A stretch of DNA of 64,000 bases from assembly GCA_965224525.1 (NCBI GenBank), contig OZ245050.1, positions 682,001-746,000 of the forward strand, in the 5' to 3' direction. Below, piece by piece: positions 44,628-54,694 of the stretch. The notes beneath the pieces are model-generated. The model did no database searches, had not been told where the DNA came from, and saw only the letters and a program-made list of their open reading frames with translations. Position numbers and translations under genes: made by a program. This DNA is from Granulosicoccus sp036478565 (GTDB lineage: Bacteria; Pseudomonadota; Gammaproteobacteria; Granulosicoccales; Granulosicoccaceae). Numbering within the stretch: the stretch's first letter is position 1; every line of letters starts with the position of its first letter.

Positions 44628-45146
44628 ATGATTTATTCCATCGGATCAAAGACGCCGCAACCAGGCAAGCACAACTATCTTGCACCTGAGGCTGTACTCA
44701 TCGGCGACGTGCAATTGGGCGATGATGTCAGCATCTGGTTCAATGTGGTCATACGTGCAGACAACGCAACCATACGCATTGGCAATGGCAGCAATGTGCA
44801 GGAGTGCTCGGTTTTGCACGTGGATGAGAATGTCCCTTTGACTATCGGTGAGCGAGTGACAGTAGGGCACAAGGCCATGCTGCATGGCTGCACTATTGGA
44901 GACGGTAGCCTGATTGGCATGAATGCGGTGGTATTGAACCACGCTGTCATTGGTAAAAACTGTCTGATCGGCGCCAATGCCCTGGTCACCGAGCGTACCG
45001 TGGTTCCCGATGGCTCACTGGTGCTGGGATCACCGGCGAAGATTATAAAACCTCTGACAGAAGCTGCCATTGCCGAGATGGCGGCAGGCACCCAGAGTTA
45101 TATCGACAAGATTGACCTGTATTCGGAGTCACTGCGGCCAGTTTGA
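44628..45146 (+). CDS. Gamma-type carbonic anhydrase-family protein (YrdA/PaaY-like)
   Basis: 172 residues of left-handed beta-helix hexapeptide repeats. Zinc-ligand histidines are conserved in VLHVDENVP and VGHKAMLHGC, and GSPAKIIKPL is the usual late motif. It is cytoplasmic and forms a trimer in the family. Whether it hydrates CO2 or has another role is unclear for this subgroup. A hairpin overlaps the stop codon (CTGCGGCC 45132-45139 with GGCCGCAG 45148-45155) and probably serves as its terminator. Confidence 0.92.
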   Translation: MIYSIGSKTPQPGKHNYLAPEAVLIGDVQLGDDVSIWFNVVIRADNATIRIGNGSNVQECSVLHVDENVPLTIGERVTVGHKAMLHGCTIGDGSLIGMNAVVLNHAVIGKNCLIGANALVTERTVVPDGSLVLGSPAKIIKPLTEAAIAEMAAGTQSYIDKIDLYSESLRPV

Positions 45147-45155
45147 TGGCCGCAG
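45132..45155. terminator. Hairpin spanning the end of the carbonic anhydrase gene
   Basis: Perfect eight-base stem with an eight-base loop that includes the TGA stop codon at 45144-45146. It lies 18 bases from the end of the convergent SbmA-like gene, so it could act for both. Confidence 0.65.
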
Positions 45156-45173
45156 CGAATTGTTGCGCCGGGG

Positions 45174-46406
45174 CTACAATTCCAAAGCGGGTTCCGCCGG
45201 ATTTACCTCGTTTTTACCAATACGGGATTCAAATATCATCAATCGTTTATAGATCGACATCAACTCCACGATGGTAGGCCAGGCATTGACAAGGTACTGG
45301 AATGAATTCTCTACACGATTAAACGCCTGCATGATCTGCTGAAACAAACCAAAGGATATGGTTGCCGCAGCAAATGAGGGTACCAGTGCAATCAACGGTA
45401 GAAAATTTGCACCCTGAAGGTAGGCGTATCGAAAAAGGTTGAAGTACAAATAGTTGAAGTAGAGTTTGAAGTAGTTTTTACGGACGCCCTGGAACAGCTC
45501 TGAGACTGTCGCAGGTGCGGCGCGATCAATGCTTTCTTCACCAAAAACAAGCTCTTTACGGTAGGCCGCTTCGACCTTCTGGTTGTTGAATTCCAGACCG
45601 GGCAATCGATAGCCTACGGCCGCCAGCAATATTGTGCCAAACACCGATGATATCAATGCGACAAAAACCATCGAACCGTTGACGGCGCCGACGATGGGTA
45701 GTTCTGTGATATTTGCCGACAGTGTCCAGAGTAAAGGCAGAAACGCGATTAGTGTCATAACGGCACTGACCAGGCTGGAGCCGAGGCCTTCCATGATACC
45801 GGCAAATCTCATGGTGTCTTCCTGTACTCGCTGGGATGCGCCTTCTACGTCCCGAAGTTTTGCCCAGTGAGACATGTAATAATCGTTCATTGCGGTGCGC
45901 CAGCGAAACACATAATGTGAAACGAAGAAGCTGAACAGAATAAGCATGAGAATATTGGGTATAAGAATGACGATGACAGTGCTCAGCTGCGCATAAAATT
46001 CGGCTGCAGTCACGGTGCCGGCACCCTTTAGTGCTTCTTGTATCAGGTCATAGAAATCCCCATACCATGAATTCATCCAGACACCGATCTGTACCTGGAA
46101 ATACGACACCAGCAGAATCACGCCGCTACCCACCACAGCCCAGCGATACCAACGGTTGCGCTCGATAAAGAACCAGGCAAAACAAAACAGTGCGGTAACC
46201 AGCACGATATATTGATAGAGCCAGATTTTGGTGGGATTCAGAAACGGAAGCTCCTCACCTTCTGCCAGGTCTGCAATTTCATTCATCAGGCTGAATTGCG
46301 GGGCAAGGTCTTCGGCGAAGCTATACCAGATGGCCAGGGTGACAAAAAACCAGCCAATCGCAGACAGGAAAAACTGCTTGGGTCTTGGGAAAAAGGACTC
46401 GAACAT
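45174..46406 (-). CDS. SbmA/BacA-like peptide transporter
   Basis: 410 residues, close to the 406 of E. coli SbmA, with about seven or eight membrane helices. Family segments include MFESFFPRPKQFFLSA, VQIGVWMNSWYGDFYDLIQEAL, FRWRTAMNDYYM, EGASQRVQEDTMRFA, and RVENSFQYLVNAWPTIVELMSIYKRL at the end. SbmA/BacA proteins import proline-rich peptides and other peptide antibiotics using the proton gradient. It has no ATPase domain, unlike ABCD-type relatives. The 304 bases between its start and ettA hold no gene and should contain both divergent promoters. Confidence 0.92.
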   Translation of the reverse strand: MFESFFPRPKQFFLSAIGWFFVTLAIWYSFAEDLAPQFSLMNEIADLAEGEELPFLNPTKIWLYQYIVLVTALFCFAWFFIERNRWYRWAVVGSGVILLVSYFQVQIGVWMNSWYGDFYDLIQEALKGAGTVTAAEFYAQLSTVIVILIPNILMLILFSFFVSHYVFRWRTAMNDYYMSHWAKLRDVEGASQRVQEDTMRFAGIMEGLGSSLVSAVMTLIAFLPLLWTLSANITELPIVGAVNGSMVFVALISSVFGTILLAAVGYRLPGLEFNNQKVEAAYRKELVFGEESIDRAAPATVSELFQGVRKNYFKLYFNYLYFNLFRYAYLQGANFLPLIALVPSFAAATISFGLFQQIMQAFNRVENSFQYLVNAWPTIVELMSIYKRLMIFESRIGKNEVNPAEPALEL

Positions 46407-46710
46407 GGAGTTAAGGGCCTCAGGTTACAGGTATATTTACGGGCAGCGTTTGTGCCAGATTCGAAAAACGGCGTGAAGGTCTCAGCCAACTGACACCCCT
46501 TACTTGCTCAACGGGTCAGGCACACGGAACTGGCCGATATGGAAAGGTTTGCACTTAGTCTAGTGGGGATTGAATCAGTTCGCCTTATGACCACGTTGAC
46601 AGCCTCTAATTCTATACAATGTCGCTCAGGCAGTGCCGCCGCACTCAGCCGCGACACGTTGGCAGTCGACCTGCTAGCAGAGCTGCCTGCAGATAACCTA
46701 CGGAGTTCGC

Positions 46711-48378
46711 ATGGCCCAGTACGTCTACACCATGAATCGGGTTGGCAAGATTGTGCCGCCGAAACGCCAAATACTGAAAAACATCAACTTGTCGTTCTTT
46801 CCGGGGGCCAAAATCGGCGTACTCGGGCTTAATGGCTCCGGAAAATCCACGCTGTTGAAGATCATGGCTGGTGAGGATAACGAGATTGAAGGCGAAGCCT
46901 ATCCGATGCCCGGTATTAAAATAGGCTATCTGCAGCAGGAGCCGCTTCTGGACCCGACAAAAACGGTCCGTGAGGTGGTTGAAGAAGCGGTTGAGGAAAT
47001 CAAGGCGGCGCAAAAGCGGCTGGAAGAAGTGTATGCGGCTTATGCAGAGCCGGATGCCGACTTTGACGAGCTCGCCAAGGAACAGGCCCGGCTTGAGGCC
47101 GTCATAGAGGCTGCTGATGCACATAACCTTCAGGTACAGATGGATATAGCGGCGGACGCGTTGCGCTTGCCGCCCTGGGATGCCGGCATTGAACACCTCT
47201 CAGGTGGTGAAAAGCGACGAGTGGCACTTTGTCGCCTGTTGCTCTCCGGGCCGGACATGTTACTGCTGGATGAGCCAACGAATCATCTCGATGCCGATTC
47301 TGTCGCCTGGCTTGAGCACTATTTGCACGATTTCAGTGGCACTGTGGTTGCCATTACCCATGATCGTTACTTCCTGGACAACGTAGCTGGCTGGATACTC
47401 GAGCTCGATCGCGGTCAGGGGATTCCCTACGAAGGCAATTACTCCGGCTGGCTGGAGCAAAAGTCCCAGAGGCTGGAAATGGAGTCCAAGCAGGAATCCT
47501 CTCATGCCAAAGCGATGAAAGCCGAGCTGGAGTGGGTCAGACAGGGAGCCAAAGGTCGTCAGTCAAAATCCAAGGCACGTCTGCAGCGTTTTGAAGAAAT
47601 GCAGTCTCAGGAGTTTCAGAAGCGTGCGGAGACCAATGAAATATACATTCCCCCAGGGCCGCGTCTTGGCGACAAGGTCATTGACTTTGAACACGTGGCC
47701 AAGTCCTACGGTGATCGGCTGTTAATCGAGGACTTGAGTTTCAGTATGCCGAAGGGTTCCATTGTCGGCGTGATAGGCGGCAACGGAGCGGGAAAATCTA
47801 CGCTGTTCCGCATGATCATGAGTGATGAAGAGCCGGATTCCGGCACGATCACCTTGGGCGAAACCGTACAACTGGCCTATGTCGATCAAAGCCGGGATGA
47901 CCTGGACGGCGAGAAGACAGTGTTTGATGTGCTGTCTGGTGGCAGCGATATCATCACCATCAACAATCATGATGTACCTGCCCGGCAGTATGTGGGCCGT
48001 TTCAATTTCAAGGGCCAGGATCAACAAAAATTTGTTAAGGACTTGTCAGGTGGTGAGCGTGGTCGCTTGCATTTGGCGATGACCTTGAAACAGGGTGCCA
48101 ATGTATTGCTACTTGACGAACCATCCAACGATCTGGATGTGGAAACATTGCGCGCATTGGAGGAAGCCTTGCTCGACTTTGCAGGGTCGGCGATTGTGAT
48201 TTCGCATGATCGCTGGTTTCTTGATCGCGTGGCAACTCACATTCTCGCTTATGAAGATCCGGCTGAGATCAATTTCTTTGCCGGTAACTATACCGAGTAC
48301 GAAGCAGACCGACGCGACCGACTGGGCGAGTCCGCCACGCAACCGAAGCGGGTACGTTATAAAAAACTGGCAAGCTAA
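46711..48378 (+). CDS. ettA: Energy-dependent translational throttle protein EttA
   Basis: 555 residues, the same length as E. coli EttA. An ABC-F protein with two ATPase domains: Walker A GLNGSGKST and GGNGAGKST, signatures LSGGEKRRVAL and LSGGERGRLHL. The arm between them is typical. The MAQYVYTMNRVGKIVPPKR start is diagnostic. It binds the ribosomal E site and gates translation according to ADP/ATP. CGGAG lies eight bases before the ATG. It is followed after 75 bases by upp. Confidence 0.97.
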   Translation: MAQYVYTMNRVGKIVPPKRQILKNINLSFFPGAKIGVLGLNGSGKSTLLKIMAGEDNEIEGEAYPMPGIKIGYLQQEPLLDPTKTVREVVEEAVEEIKAAQKRLEEVYAAYAEPDADFDELAKEQARLEAVIEAADAHNLQVQMDIAADALRLPPWDAGIEHLSGGEKRRVALCRLLLSGPDMLLLDEPTNHLDADSVAWLEHYLHDFSGTVVAITHDRYFLDNVAGWILELDRGQGIPYEGNYSGWLEQKSQRLEMESKQESSHAKAMKAELEWVRQGAKGRQSKSKARLQRFEEMQSQEFQKRAETNEIYIPPGPRLGDKVIDFEHVAKSYGDRLLIEDLSFSMPKGSIVGVIGGNGAGKSTLFRMIMSDEEPDSGTITLGETVQLAYVDQSRDDLDGEKTVFDVLSGGSDIITINNHDVPARQYVGRFNFKGQDQQKFVKDLSGGERGRLHLAMTLKQGANVLLLDEPSNDLDVETLRALEEALLDFAGSAIVISHDRWFLDRVATHILAYEDPAEINFFAGNYTEYEADRRDRLGESATQPKRVRYKKLAS

Positions 48379-48453
48379 AAATGGTGCGAACGTATAGCGA
48401 ATGACCACAGACTTATTCGCTATGGATTTAGACAAGTACACAAGAGAATTCTC

Positions 48454-49113
48454 ATGCTGACAGATACGCAACTCAAGGAAAAGGGCCTCAAGGCAACACT
48501 CGTGCACCATCCGTTGGTTCAGCACAAGCTAACCCTGATGCGGCAGAAGCAGCAATCCTCATCTTCATTCCGCGGCTTGTTGCGAGAAATTTCGTGGCTA
48601 TTGTGTTTCGAGGTAACGCGTGATCTGCCACTGGAGATGCGTGCCATAGAGACGCCGGTTGAAGCGATGGAGGCACCTGTGCTGAAAGGGCAAAAACTGG
48701 CCTTCATTTCCATACTGCGCGCTGGCAACGGTATGCTGGACGGCATGCTGGATGTCATACCCTCGGCACGTGTCGGGCACGTCGGTTTATATCGCGATCC
48801 GGAAACCCTGGAGGCGGTAGAGTACTACTACAAGGTGCCGCATCACATGGAAAACCGGTTGATTGTTGTGGTTGACCCGATGCTGGCAACCGCAAATTCG
48901 GCCATCAGTGCCGTACGCAGATTGAAGCAGGGTGGTGCGAAAGACATGCGCTTTGTGTGTTTGATTTCCGCGCCGGAGGGTATCAAAGCATTCAATGAAG
49001 CACACCCCGATGTGCCAGTGGTCACTGCCGCCGTAGACTCGCATTTGAACGATCACGGTTACATCGTGCCAGGTCTTGGCGATGCAGGTGATCGAATCTT
49101 TGGTACGAAGTAG
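48454..49113 (+). CDS. upp: Uracil phosphoribosyltransferase
   Basis: 219 residues. Salvages uracil to UMP using PRPP. The PRPP-binding motif is VVVDPMLATANSA, the flexible-loop region is VGLYRDPETLEAVEYYYKVP, and the uracil-binding GYIVPGLGDAGDRIFGTK end is intact. It is about ten residues longer at the N-terminus than the 208-residue E. coli enzyme. It lies between ettA and the choline dehydrogenase, on the same strand. Confidence 0.96.
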   Translation: MLTDTQLKEKGLKATLVHHPLVQHKLTLMRQKQQSSSSFRGLLREISWLLCFEVTRDLPLEMRAIETPVEAMEAPVLKGQKLAFISILRAGNGMLDGMLDVIPSARVGHVGLYRDPETLEAVEYYYKVPHHMENRLIVVVDPMLATANSAISAVRRLKQGGAKDMRFVCLISAPEGIKAFNEAHPDVPVVTAAVDSHLNDHGYIVPGLGDAGDRIFGTK

Positions 49114-49210
49114 AGTCATGATACAAGGCCGTGAGACGTCATTCGGCGCGTATTGGGAGGAACGGGGCATGAGCGGAGCGACAGGTTTGCAATTGTGAAT
49201 ATGTTTTTTT

Positions 49211-50896
49211 ATGGCAAAAGCTGAATACGACTACCTGATTATTGGCGCTGGCTCGGCTGGCTGCGTGATGGCGGCTCGTTTGTCGGAAGATCCGACAGTT
49301 AGTGTGGCATTACTGGAGGCAGGCGGTTCGGACAACAGCCTGCTAATCCGAATGCCGACCGCCTTATCCATTCCGATGAACATGCCGAGCTACAACTGGG
49401 GATTTGCATCAGAACCCGAACCGGGGCTTGATGGTCGCCGCCTGGATTGCCCACGTGGCAAGGTACTGGGTGGTTCATCCTCGATCAATGGCATGGCGTT
49501 TGTGCGCGGTCACGCCTGCGATATCGATCAATGGCAGGAAGAAGGAGCTTCAGGCTGGAACTACGCGAACTGTTTACCGTACTACAAGCGCATGGAACAC
49601 TGGCAGCACGGCAGCGACTGTTATCGGGGTGGTGACGGGCCGGTGGGTGTGTGTACCGGTAACGACATGCGGCTGAACCCGCTGTATCAGGCGTTTATCA
49701 GTGCGGGTGAAGACGCAGGCTACCCATTCACCGCAGACTACAACGGCAATCAGCAGGAAGGTTTTGGTCAGAAACACATGTCGATTGATGGTGGCATTCG
49801 GGCATCAAGCGCCAGGGCGTATCTTAAACCCGCCATGAGCCGTTCCAACCTGACTGTCATCTCTCATGTGCTGGTCAACACACTCATACTGGAGGGCACT
49901 CGCGCAACAGGCGTACGCTATCTTGCAGCTGGCAGGCAGATGAGTTTGTCTGCGCGGCGCGAAGTCATTTTGTCCGCAGGCTCTATTGGTTCGCCAACTA
50001 TATTGCAGCGCTCCGGCATTGGGCCGCCATCGGTACTGGAATCCGCAGGCATACCCGTTCGCATTGATGCCCCAGGTGTTGGCGAGAACTTGCAGGATCA
50101 TCTGGAAGTGTATTTTCAGTATCAATGTACACAGCCAGTGTCTTTGAATCGGCAGCTCTCGTGGTGGCGTAAAGGTTTGATAGGTGCACGTTGGTTGTTG
50201 AACAAGGATGGTCTGGGGGCGACCAATCATTTTGAATCCTGCGGCTTCATCCGCTCACGTGCTGGCCTGAAATGGCCGAATGTGCAGTACCATTTTCTGC
50301 CCGGTGCGATGCGCTACGATGGGCGCGCAGCATTCGCGGGCGATGGTTTTCAGGTGCATGTCGGGCCAAACAAACCGCAAAGTCGAGGGCGACTGGCAAT
50401 TCGCTCGGCCGACCCATACAGGGCACCTTCGATCCGTTTCAACTACCTGCAGCACGAACAGGATCGGCAGGACTGGCGGGATTGCATCCGCTTGACCCGT
50501 GAAATACTGCAGCAACCTTCGTTAACACCGTTTCGTGGTGATGAAATTCAACCAGGTGTCGATATCGAGTCGGATGCTGCGATTGATCAATGGGTCAGAG
50601 CCAATGCCGAGAGTGCCTATCACCCTTCCTGCAGCGTCAAGCTCGGTGCAGAGGATGATCCCATGGCGGTGCTTGACAGCGATTGCCGGGTGCGTGGCGC
50701 TAGTGGTTTGCGGGTTGTCGATTCGTCAATTTTTCCGACGATTACCAATGGTAATTTGAATGCACCCAGCATCATGGTGGCGGAACGAGCAAGCGATTTG
50801 ATAAAAGGGCGTTCGTTGCCAGCGGAAGTGGTTCCGGTCTGGACAGCAGACAACTGGGAGAGTCAGCAGCGTTCAGCGACTGGCCGTTCGCTATGA
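49211..50896 (+). CDS. betA: GMC-family choline dehydrogenase
   Basis: 561 residues. The FAD motif DYLIIGAGSAGCVMAARLSE is at the N-terminus, GKVLGGSSSINGM is GMC signature 1, and LSAGSIGSPTILQRSGIG is signature 2. The C-terminal SAYHPSCSVKLG carries the catalytic histidine, as in BetA. The family oxidises choline to betaine aldehyde; related alcohols are possible, and betB, betI and transporters are absent here. The MttB-family gene 11 kb away would fit betaine metabolism, but the link is speculative. Confidence 0.88.
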   Translation: MAKAEYDYLIIGAGSAGCVMAARLSEDPTVSVALLEAGGSDNSLLIRMPTALSIPMNMPSYNWGFASEPEPGLDGRRLDCPRGKVLGGSSSINGMAFVRGHACDIDQWQEEGASGWNYANCLPYYKRMEHWQHGSDCYRGGDGPVGVCTGNDMRLNPLYQAFISAGEDAGYPFTADYNGNQQEGFGQKHMSIDGGIRASSARAYLKPAMSRSNLTVISHVLVNTLILEGTRATGVRYLAAGRQMSLSARREVILSAGSIGSPTILQRSGIGPPSVLESAGIPVRIDAPGVGENLQDHLEVYFQYQCTQPVSLNRQLSWWRKGLIGARWLLNKDGLGATNHFESCGFIRSRAGLKWPNVQYHFLPGAMRYDGRAAFAGDGFQVHVGPNKPQSRGRLAIRSADPYRAPSIRFNYLQHEQDRQDWRDCIRLTREILQQPSLTPFRGDEIQPGVDIESDAAIDQWVRANAESAYHPSCSVKLGAEDDPMAVLDSDCRVRGASGLRVVDSSIFPTITNGNLNAPSIMVAERASDLIKGRSLPAEVVPVWTADNWESQQRSATGRSL

Positions 50897-50994
50897 GTTT
50901 CAGAGGTTGTCCGGAGACCCGGGACAGTGTGCCGCCGCCAGTATTGTTGCAATCAATTATGTATCACAGAATGCCTGAAAACTCCGAGATGGTA

Positions 50995-51029
50995 ACGGAC
51001 GCTGATACTATTTTGGCACCAGCGTCCGT
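50995..51029. terminator. Bidirectional hairpin between betA and the FKBP gene
   Basis: Perfect ten-base stem ACGGACGCTG (50995-51004) and CAGCGTCCGT (51020-51029) in the gap between two convergent genes. The loop contains ATTTTGG rather than a clear T-tail after the stem, so efficiency is uncertain. Confidence 0.7.
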
Positions 51030-51054
51030 CTTGCAGGCTTTGCGCCCTGGAAAC

Positions 51055-51732
51055 CTAAGGGGCCTTGATTTCCAGTAGCTCGACTTCAAATACCAGGGTT
51101 TCACCAGGGCCAATAGACTGGCCCGCACCCTGGTCGCCATAAGCGAGGTCGGACGGGATGACAAAACGGTATTTGCTACCGACGTTCATCAGTTGCAAGC
51201 CTTCAGTCCAGCCCGGAATAACGCCGTTGAGTGGAAACTCAGCCGGCTCACCTCGTGCTACAGAGCTATCGAACTCGGTGCCGTCGATCAGGGTGCCAAC
51301 ATAGTGCACACTGACCGTATCTTCGAGTGTTGGTTTGGGGCCATCAGCTTCGCTGATGACTTCGTACTGCAAGCCGCTATCAGTAAGCTGTACGCCCTCT
51401 TTGGCCTTGTTGCTGGCAAGAAACTCCCCGCCGGCTACAGCAGCCGCTGCCGAAGCTTCAGCCGCGGCAGCTATTTGTTGCTCTTCAAGTGCTGCCTGCG
51501 CCTCCTCCATGGTTAACAGCGTATCGCTACCGCCGTGCTGAGCCTTCATGGCTTCGACCAGTAAATCGAAGTCGAATTCACCAAATTGTTTGATATTTTC
51601 CCCGATCATCATGCCAAGGCTGTAACTGGCCTTGTCTTCAGGGGTTTCGAGAGCGGTATCTTGTGCAATGGCTATCGAGCCTGATACTGCTAACATGCCA
51701 GCCATCGCGGTGACCAGTATGGGATTCTTCAT
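51055..51732 (-). CDS. FKBP-type peptidyl-prolyl isomerase (Mip/FkpA-like), periplasmic
   Basis: 225 residues. A signal peptide ends near SIAIAQ, and an N-terminal helical dimerisation region (SYSLGMMIGENIKQF) follows. The C-terminal FKBP domain has VSVHYVGTLIDGTEFDSS, VIPGWTEGLQLMNVGSKYRFVIP and LAYGDQGAG. It folds envelope proteins at proline bonds. Active-site aromatic and aspartate positions look normal. Monocistronic. Confidence 0.94.
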   Translation of the reverse strand: MKNPILVTAMAGMLAVSGSIAIAQDTALETPEDKASYSLGMMIGENIKQFGEFDFDLLVEAMKAQHGGSDTLLTMEEAQAALEEQQIAAAAEASAAAAVAGGEFLASNKAKEGVQLTDSGLQYEVISEADGPKPTLEDTVSVHYVGTLIDGTEFDSSVARGEPAEFPLNGVIPGWTEGLQLMNVGSKYRFVIPSDLAYGDQGAGQSIGPGETLVFEVELLEIKAP

Positions 51733-51844
51733 TATTCGCAGAAGTCCTGTCGCTTGGGTTATGGTTTACCCGGCGCACTATGTCACAGTTTTTCCGCCAG
51801 CTGTTGCACCACAGACTACTGTATCGCAACACTCGGGCTGCCAG

Positions 51845-52228
51845 CTAGTCAGAACCGTGTTCGTTCAGTACCACCTGGAGGTATGTGTCGATCCTGTAGT
51901 TCACAGAGTCTGCCTGCTGCACAGCGGTACGGTGCAGGGTGCGCTGTGTCAGGATTTGTTCGATCCGGCTTTCGAGATGCGGCGGAAAACTCAGCAATAC
52001 ATCCCGTTTGTGGCCGTCGCAGGAACGATTGACAGTATCGATGGATGTGGCCGATACGCCTGTTTCCTGGGTGTGGCGGTCTATACACTGGCTCCAGCGA
52101 ACGATAGCCGCCTGTTGCAGTGATTTCTGGTCGAACCGGCTTTGCGTGACGCAGCCACTGACTATCATCAGAGCAGTCAGAGCGACGATACTTGTCAGGC
52201 AGCTGCCCCACCGTGTTGAACTGTACAT
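51845..52228 (-). CDS. Small hypothetical lipoprotein
   Basis: 127 residues with a lipoprotein signal ending in the lipobox VSGC (Cys26). The mature part is short, helical and has cysteines in SQCIDRH and RSCDGH. No known domain is recognised. It is upstream of the FKBP gene on the same strand, 112 bases apart. The 240 bases to its right, up to the MFS gene end, hold nothing recognisable. Confidence 0.6.
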   Translation of the reverse strand: MYSSTRWGSCLTSIVALTALMIVSGCVTQSRFDQKSLQQAAIVRWSQCIDRHTQETGVSATSIDTVNRSCDGHKRDVLLSFPPHLESRIEQILTQRTLHRTAVQQADSVNYRIDTYLQVVLNEHGSD

Positions 52229-52466
52229 GGCCCCTCCAGCACCTCTTGCGACGGTGCTTGACTCGTTATAATTGCCGGTCGTTTCCGGCTCGAAGCTCTA
52301 CGTGGCTCCTTTTCGCGGTGCTGTTAACAGTGTCATGGACTGACAGCGGTGTTACGCACACACAGATGCTAACGGCTTATGCGAGGGTTTCTGAGGACGG
52401 GTTCCAAAGTCTGTGATCAGTTCAGGTATCAGGTATTGAAAGTGTGAAGTTACGACTCTTTGTTGC

Positions 52467-53699
52467 TTAAGGAGAGTGTTGCAGTTGGCCTTTTTGATTG
52501 AAATACAACCAGGCGATGGCAAGGCCTGATACGGCAAACATGGGTAATACGCTGAGGTTGACGATTCGCCAGCCAAACAGGTGATGCATGCCACCCGCGG
52601 TAAGGGCTGTCAGTGTGACGGTGGTAAATACCAGTAAATCGTTGATCGCCTGAGTCCGGGAGCGTTCTTCGACCGTGCAGGTATCGGTTAGCAGGGTAGT
52701 GCCGCCAACAAACAGAAAATTCCAGCTGATACCCAACAGCATCAGCGCAACAATAAAGTGTGGAAGTGATTCGCCAGTCAGGTTAACCATGACACAGGCA
52801 ATACCCAGCAATACGCCACTGGCGAGAATCGGCACCACACCAAATCGGCTGATCAGGTGACCGGTAAAAAATGACGGGGCGAACATGGCGACAACGTGCC
52901 ACTGTATAACCAAGGCTGTTGCACCTAGCCCGTAGGCATGCAGGTTCATAGCCAGTGGTGTAGAAGACATCACCAGATTCATCGCACCGTAGCCAAGCAT
53001 CTGGCAAATCACAGCAACAACAAATACCGGTTGCAACATGATAGTTGCCAAGGGGCGACCGCTGGATGCGCTGGCGACCCGCTTCGGTGCGGCTGGTAAC
53101 TCGGCTAGGCTGATGGTCAGCATCGATATCAGATAGACACCGATCAATATGGCAAATGGGCCAGCGAACGCACGAGCTGAAAACAGTTCGCTGCTCCAGT
53201 TGGCTAGATTGGGGCCGATGAAGGCGGCAATCACGCCGCCCGCCATAACCATGGCAATGGCACGACTTTTAGCGCTGTCACTGACAACTTCTGCGGCAGT
53301 GAAACGGTAGTAGTTGGCAAACGCTGCAAACAACCCGAAACACACACTAGCGATGCAGTAACCGAGAAAATGATCATGCATGACTGACCACAGGGCAATG
53401 CTTGCACCTGTAATTCCGATACAGCCAGCCAGCAAAAAACCTGTCTTTCGACCAAAATGTCCCATGAAGAGTGAGGCCGGCACCGTACCGCACATAATGG
53501 CGAAAAATTGTATCGCCATAGGCAGCGTGGCCAGACTTTTATTTGGCGCAATGTCGAAACCGATCAACGCGGACACCGTGATCAGTAGTGATGAGCAAAT
53601 ATACAGATACGCATTGCAAAGTGACAACAACCATATTGTCAAGGGCAGTCGTTCAGGCAAATTTGCCTGTTGGCCGGCGGAGTGAATCGTCGTAGTCAT
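52467..53699 (-). CDS. Major facilitator superfamily transporter
   Basis: 410 residues with twelve membrane helices. The MFS loop motif between helices 2 and 3 is seen as FMGHFGRKTGFLLAGC. The second half has the typical domain repeat (GHLISRFGVVPILASG). The substrate is unknown; it resembles YfcJ/NreB-like drug or metabolite transporters. The start overlaps the ylqF stop by four bases, so it is the distal gene of that unit. Confidence 0.9.
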   Translation of the reverse strand: MTTTIHSAGQQANLPERLPLTIWLLSLCNAYLYICSSLLITVSALIGFDIAPNKSLATLPMAIQFFAIMCGTVPASLFMGHFGRKTGFLLAGCIGITGASIALWSVMHDHFLGYCIASVCFGLFAAFANYYRFTAAEVVSDSAKSRAIAMVMAGGVIAAFIGPNLANWSSELFSARAFAGPFAILIGVYLISMLTISLAELPAAPKRVASASSGRPLATIMLQPVFVVAVICQMLGYGAMNLVMSSTPLAMNLHAYGLGATALVIQWHVVAMFAPSFFTGHLISRFGVVPILASGVLLGIACVMVNLTGESLPHFIVALMLLGISWNFLFVGGTTLLTDTCTVEERSRTQAINDLLVFTTVTLTALTAGGMHHLFGWRIVNLSVLPMFAVSGLAIAWLYFNQKGQLQHSP

Positions 53700-54691
53700 T
53701 TTCGTTTTTGCTGTTGTCGGCGTTTTTTACCGGCTGTGCGCCGCGCCTCCCGTTTGGCTGTCAGAGCTACGCGGGCTTCGTCTACTGCAATGGACTCCTT
53801 ATCGCGCATGGCTGGTGTTTCAAGCGTGATACGCCCCAGCTTTCCGCTTCTGAACTCCTGCAATAACAAACGGCCGGCCTTGTCGAAATCAACCAGGCCA
53901 CCACCACCGAGACAGCCACGTTGCCGGCCAATAGCTTCGAGAGTTTCGACGCTTTCGTTCAGTGGCAACTCGTCTGAAAATCGTGTGCGCAGAAAATCCG
54001 GATAAACGATGCGCAAGTGATCAAGTAAAGCGGCTGCAACTTCACCGCTGTCCATCGCTGTATCTCTTATTGCCCCCGAGGCTGCCAGCCGGAAACCGCT
54101 TGCCGGATTTTCTACCTTGGGCCACAAAACTCCAGGCGTATCACGCAGCACCCAGCCTTCGCCAAATGCGACCGGTTGCTGGCGTTTAGTGATAGCGGGT
54201 TCGTTGCCGGTTTTTGCAATATTGCGGCCAATCAGGTGATTGATCAGCGTCGACTTTCCCACGTTGGGAATTCCCATGACAAGCACGACACGTGGTTTAA
54301 CGCGATTTGCCTGACGAGGCACCAGTATCGACAAACGCGGCAGTATTTGACTGATAGAGTCTGGTTGGTCGGTGCGTATGGCGATTGCATCATTTGAATG
54401 CTTCGGGGTATCGGGCACTGTACGGCTACTGCCATCTGCGGATGTCTTATCGGAAGCTGAACATCGCAGGGCGATCAGCCAGTCATCGGTTAGTTGCGGG
54501 TCAGCCAGGTCGGCCTTTGTCAGAACACGCAAACACGGCTTGTTGCCTCGCAATTCGGCCAGCATCGGGTTTTCGCTACTGTATGGAATACGTGCATCGA
54601 GCACTTCAAGAATGACATCGACACGGGGTAACACGGCGGCCATTTCCTTGCGGGCCTTGTGCATATGACCAGGGAACCACTGAATAGCCAT
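53696..54691 (-). CDS. ylqF: Ribosome biogenesis GTPase YlqF/RbgA-like
   Basis: 331 residues, a circularly permuted GTPase. Motif G4 (TKADLADP) comes before G1 (GIPNVGKSTLIN) and G3 (DTPGV). The start MAIQWFPGHMHKARKEM is diagnostic. About 50 residues of acidic/serine spacer (DKTSADGSSRTVPDTPK) between G4 and G1 make it longer than the Bacillus protein. The C-terminal basic tail (KREARRTAGKKRRQQQKRK) fits RNA binding. In the family it assists late 50S assembly. It lies three bases after the CvfB-like gene. Confidence 0.93.
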   Translation of the reverse strand: MAIQWFPGHMHKARKEMAAVLPRVDVILEVLDARIPYSSENPMLAELRGNKPCLRVLTKADLADPQLTDDWLIALRCSASDKTSADGSSRTVPDTPKHSNDAIAIRTDQPDSISQILPRLSILVPRQANRVKPRVVLVMGIPNVGKSTLINHLIGRNIAKTGNEPAITKRQQPVAFGEGWVLRDTPGVLWPKVENPASGFRLAASGAIRDTAMDSGEVAAALLDHLRIVYPDFLRTRFSDELPLNESVETLEAIGRQRGCLGGGGLVDFDKAGRLLLQEFRSGKLGRITLETPAMRDKESIAVDEARVALTAKREARRTAGKKRRQQQKRK

Positions 54692-54694
54692 CCG

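Noticed and set aside
45174..46406. SbmA-like gene considered as an ABC transporter permease
   Set aside because: There is no ATPase domain in the protein. The adjacent ettA is an ABC-F translation factor on the other strand, not a partner.
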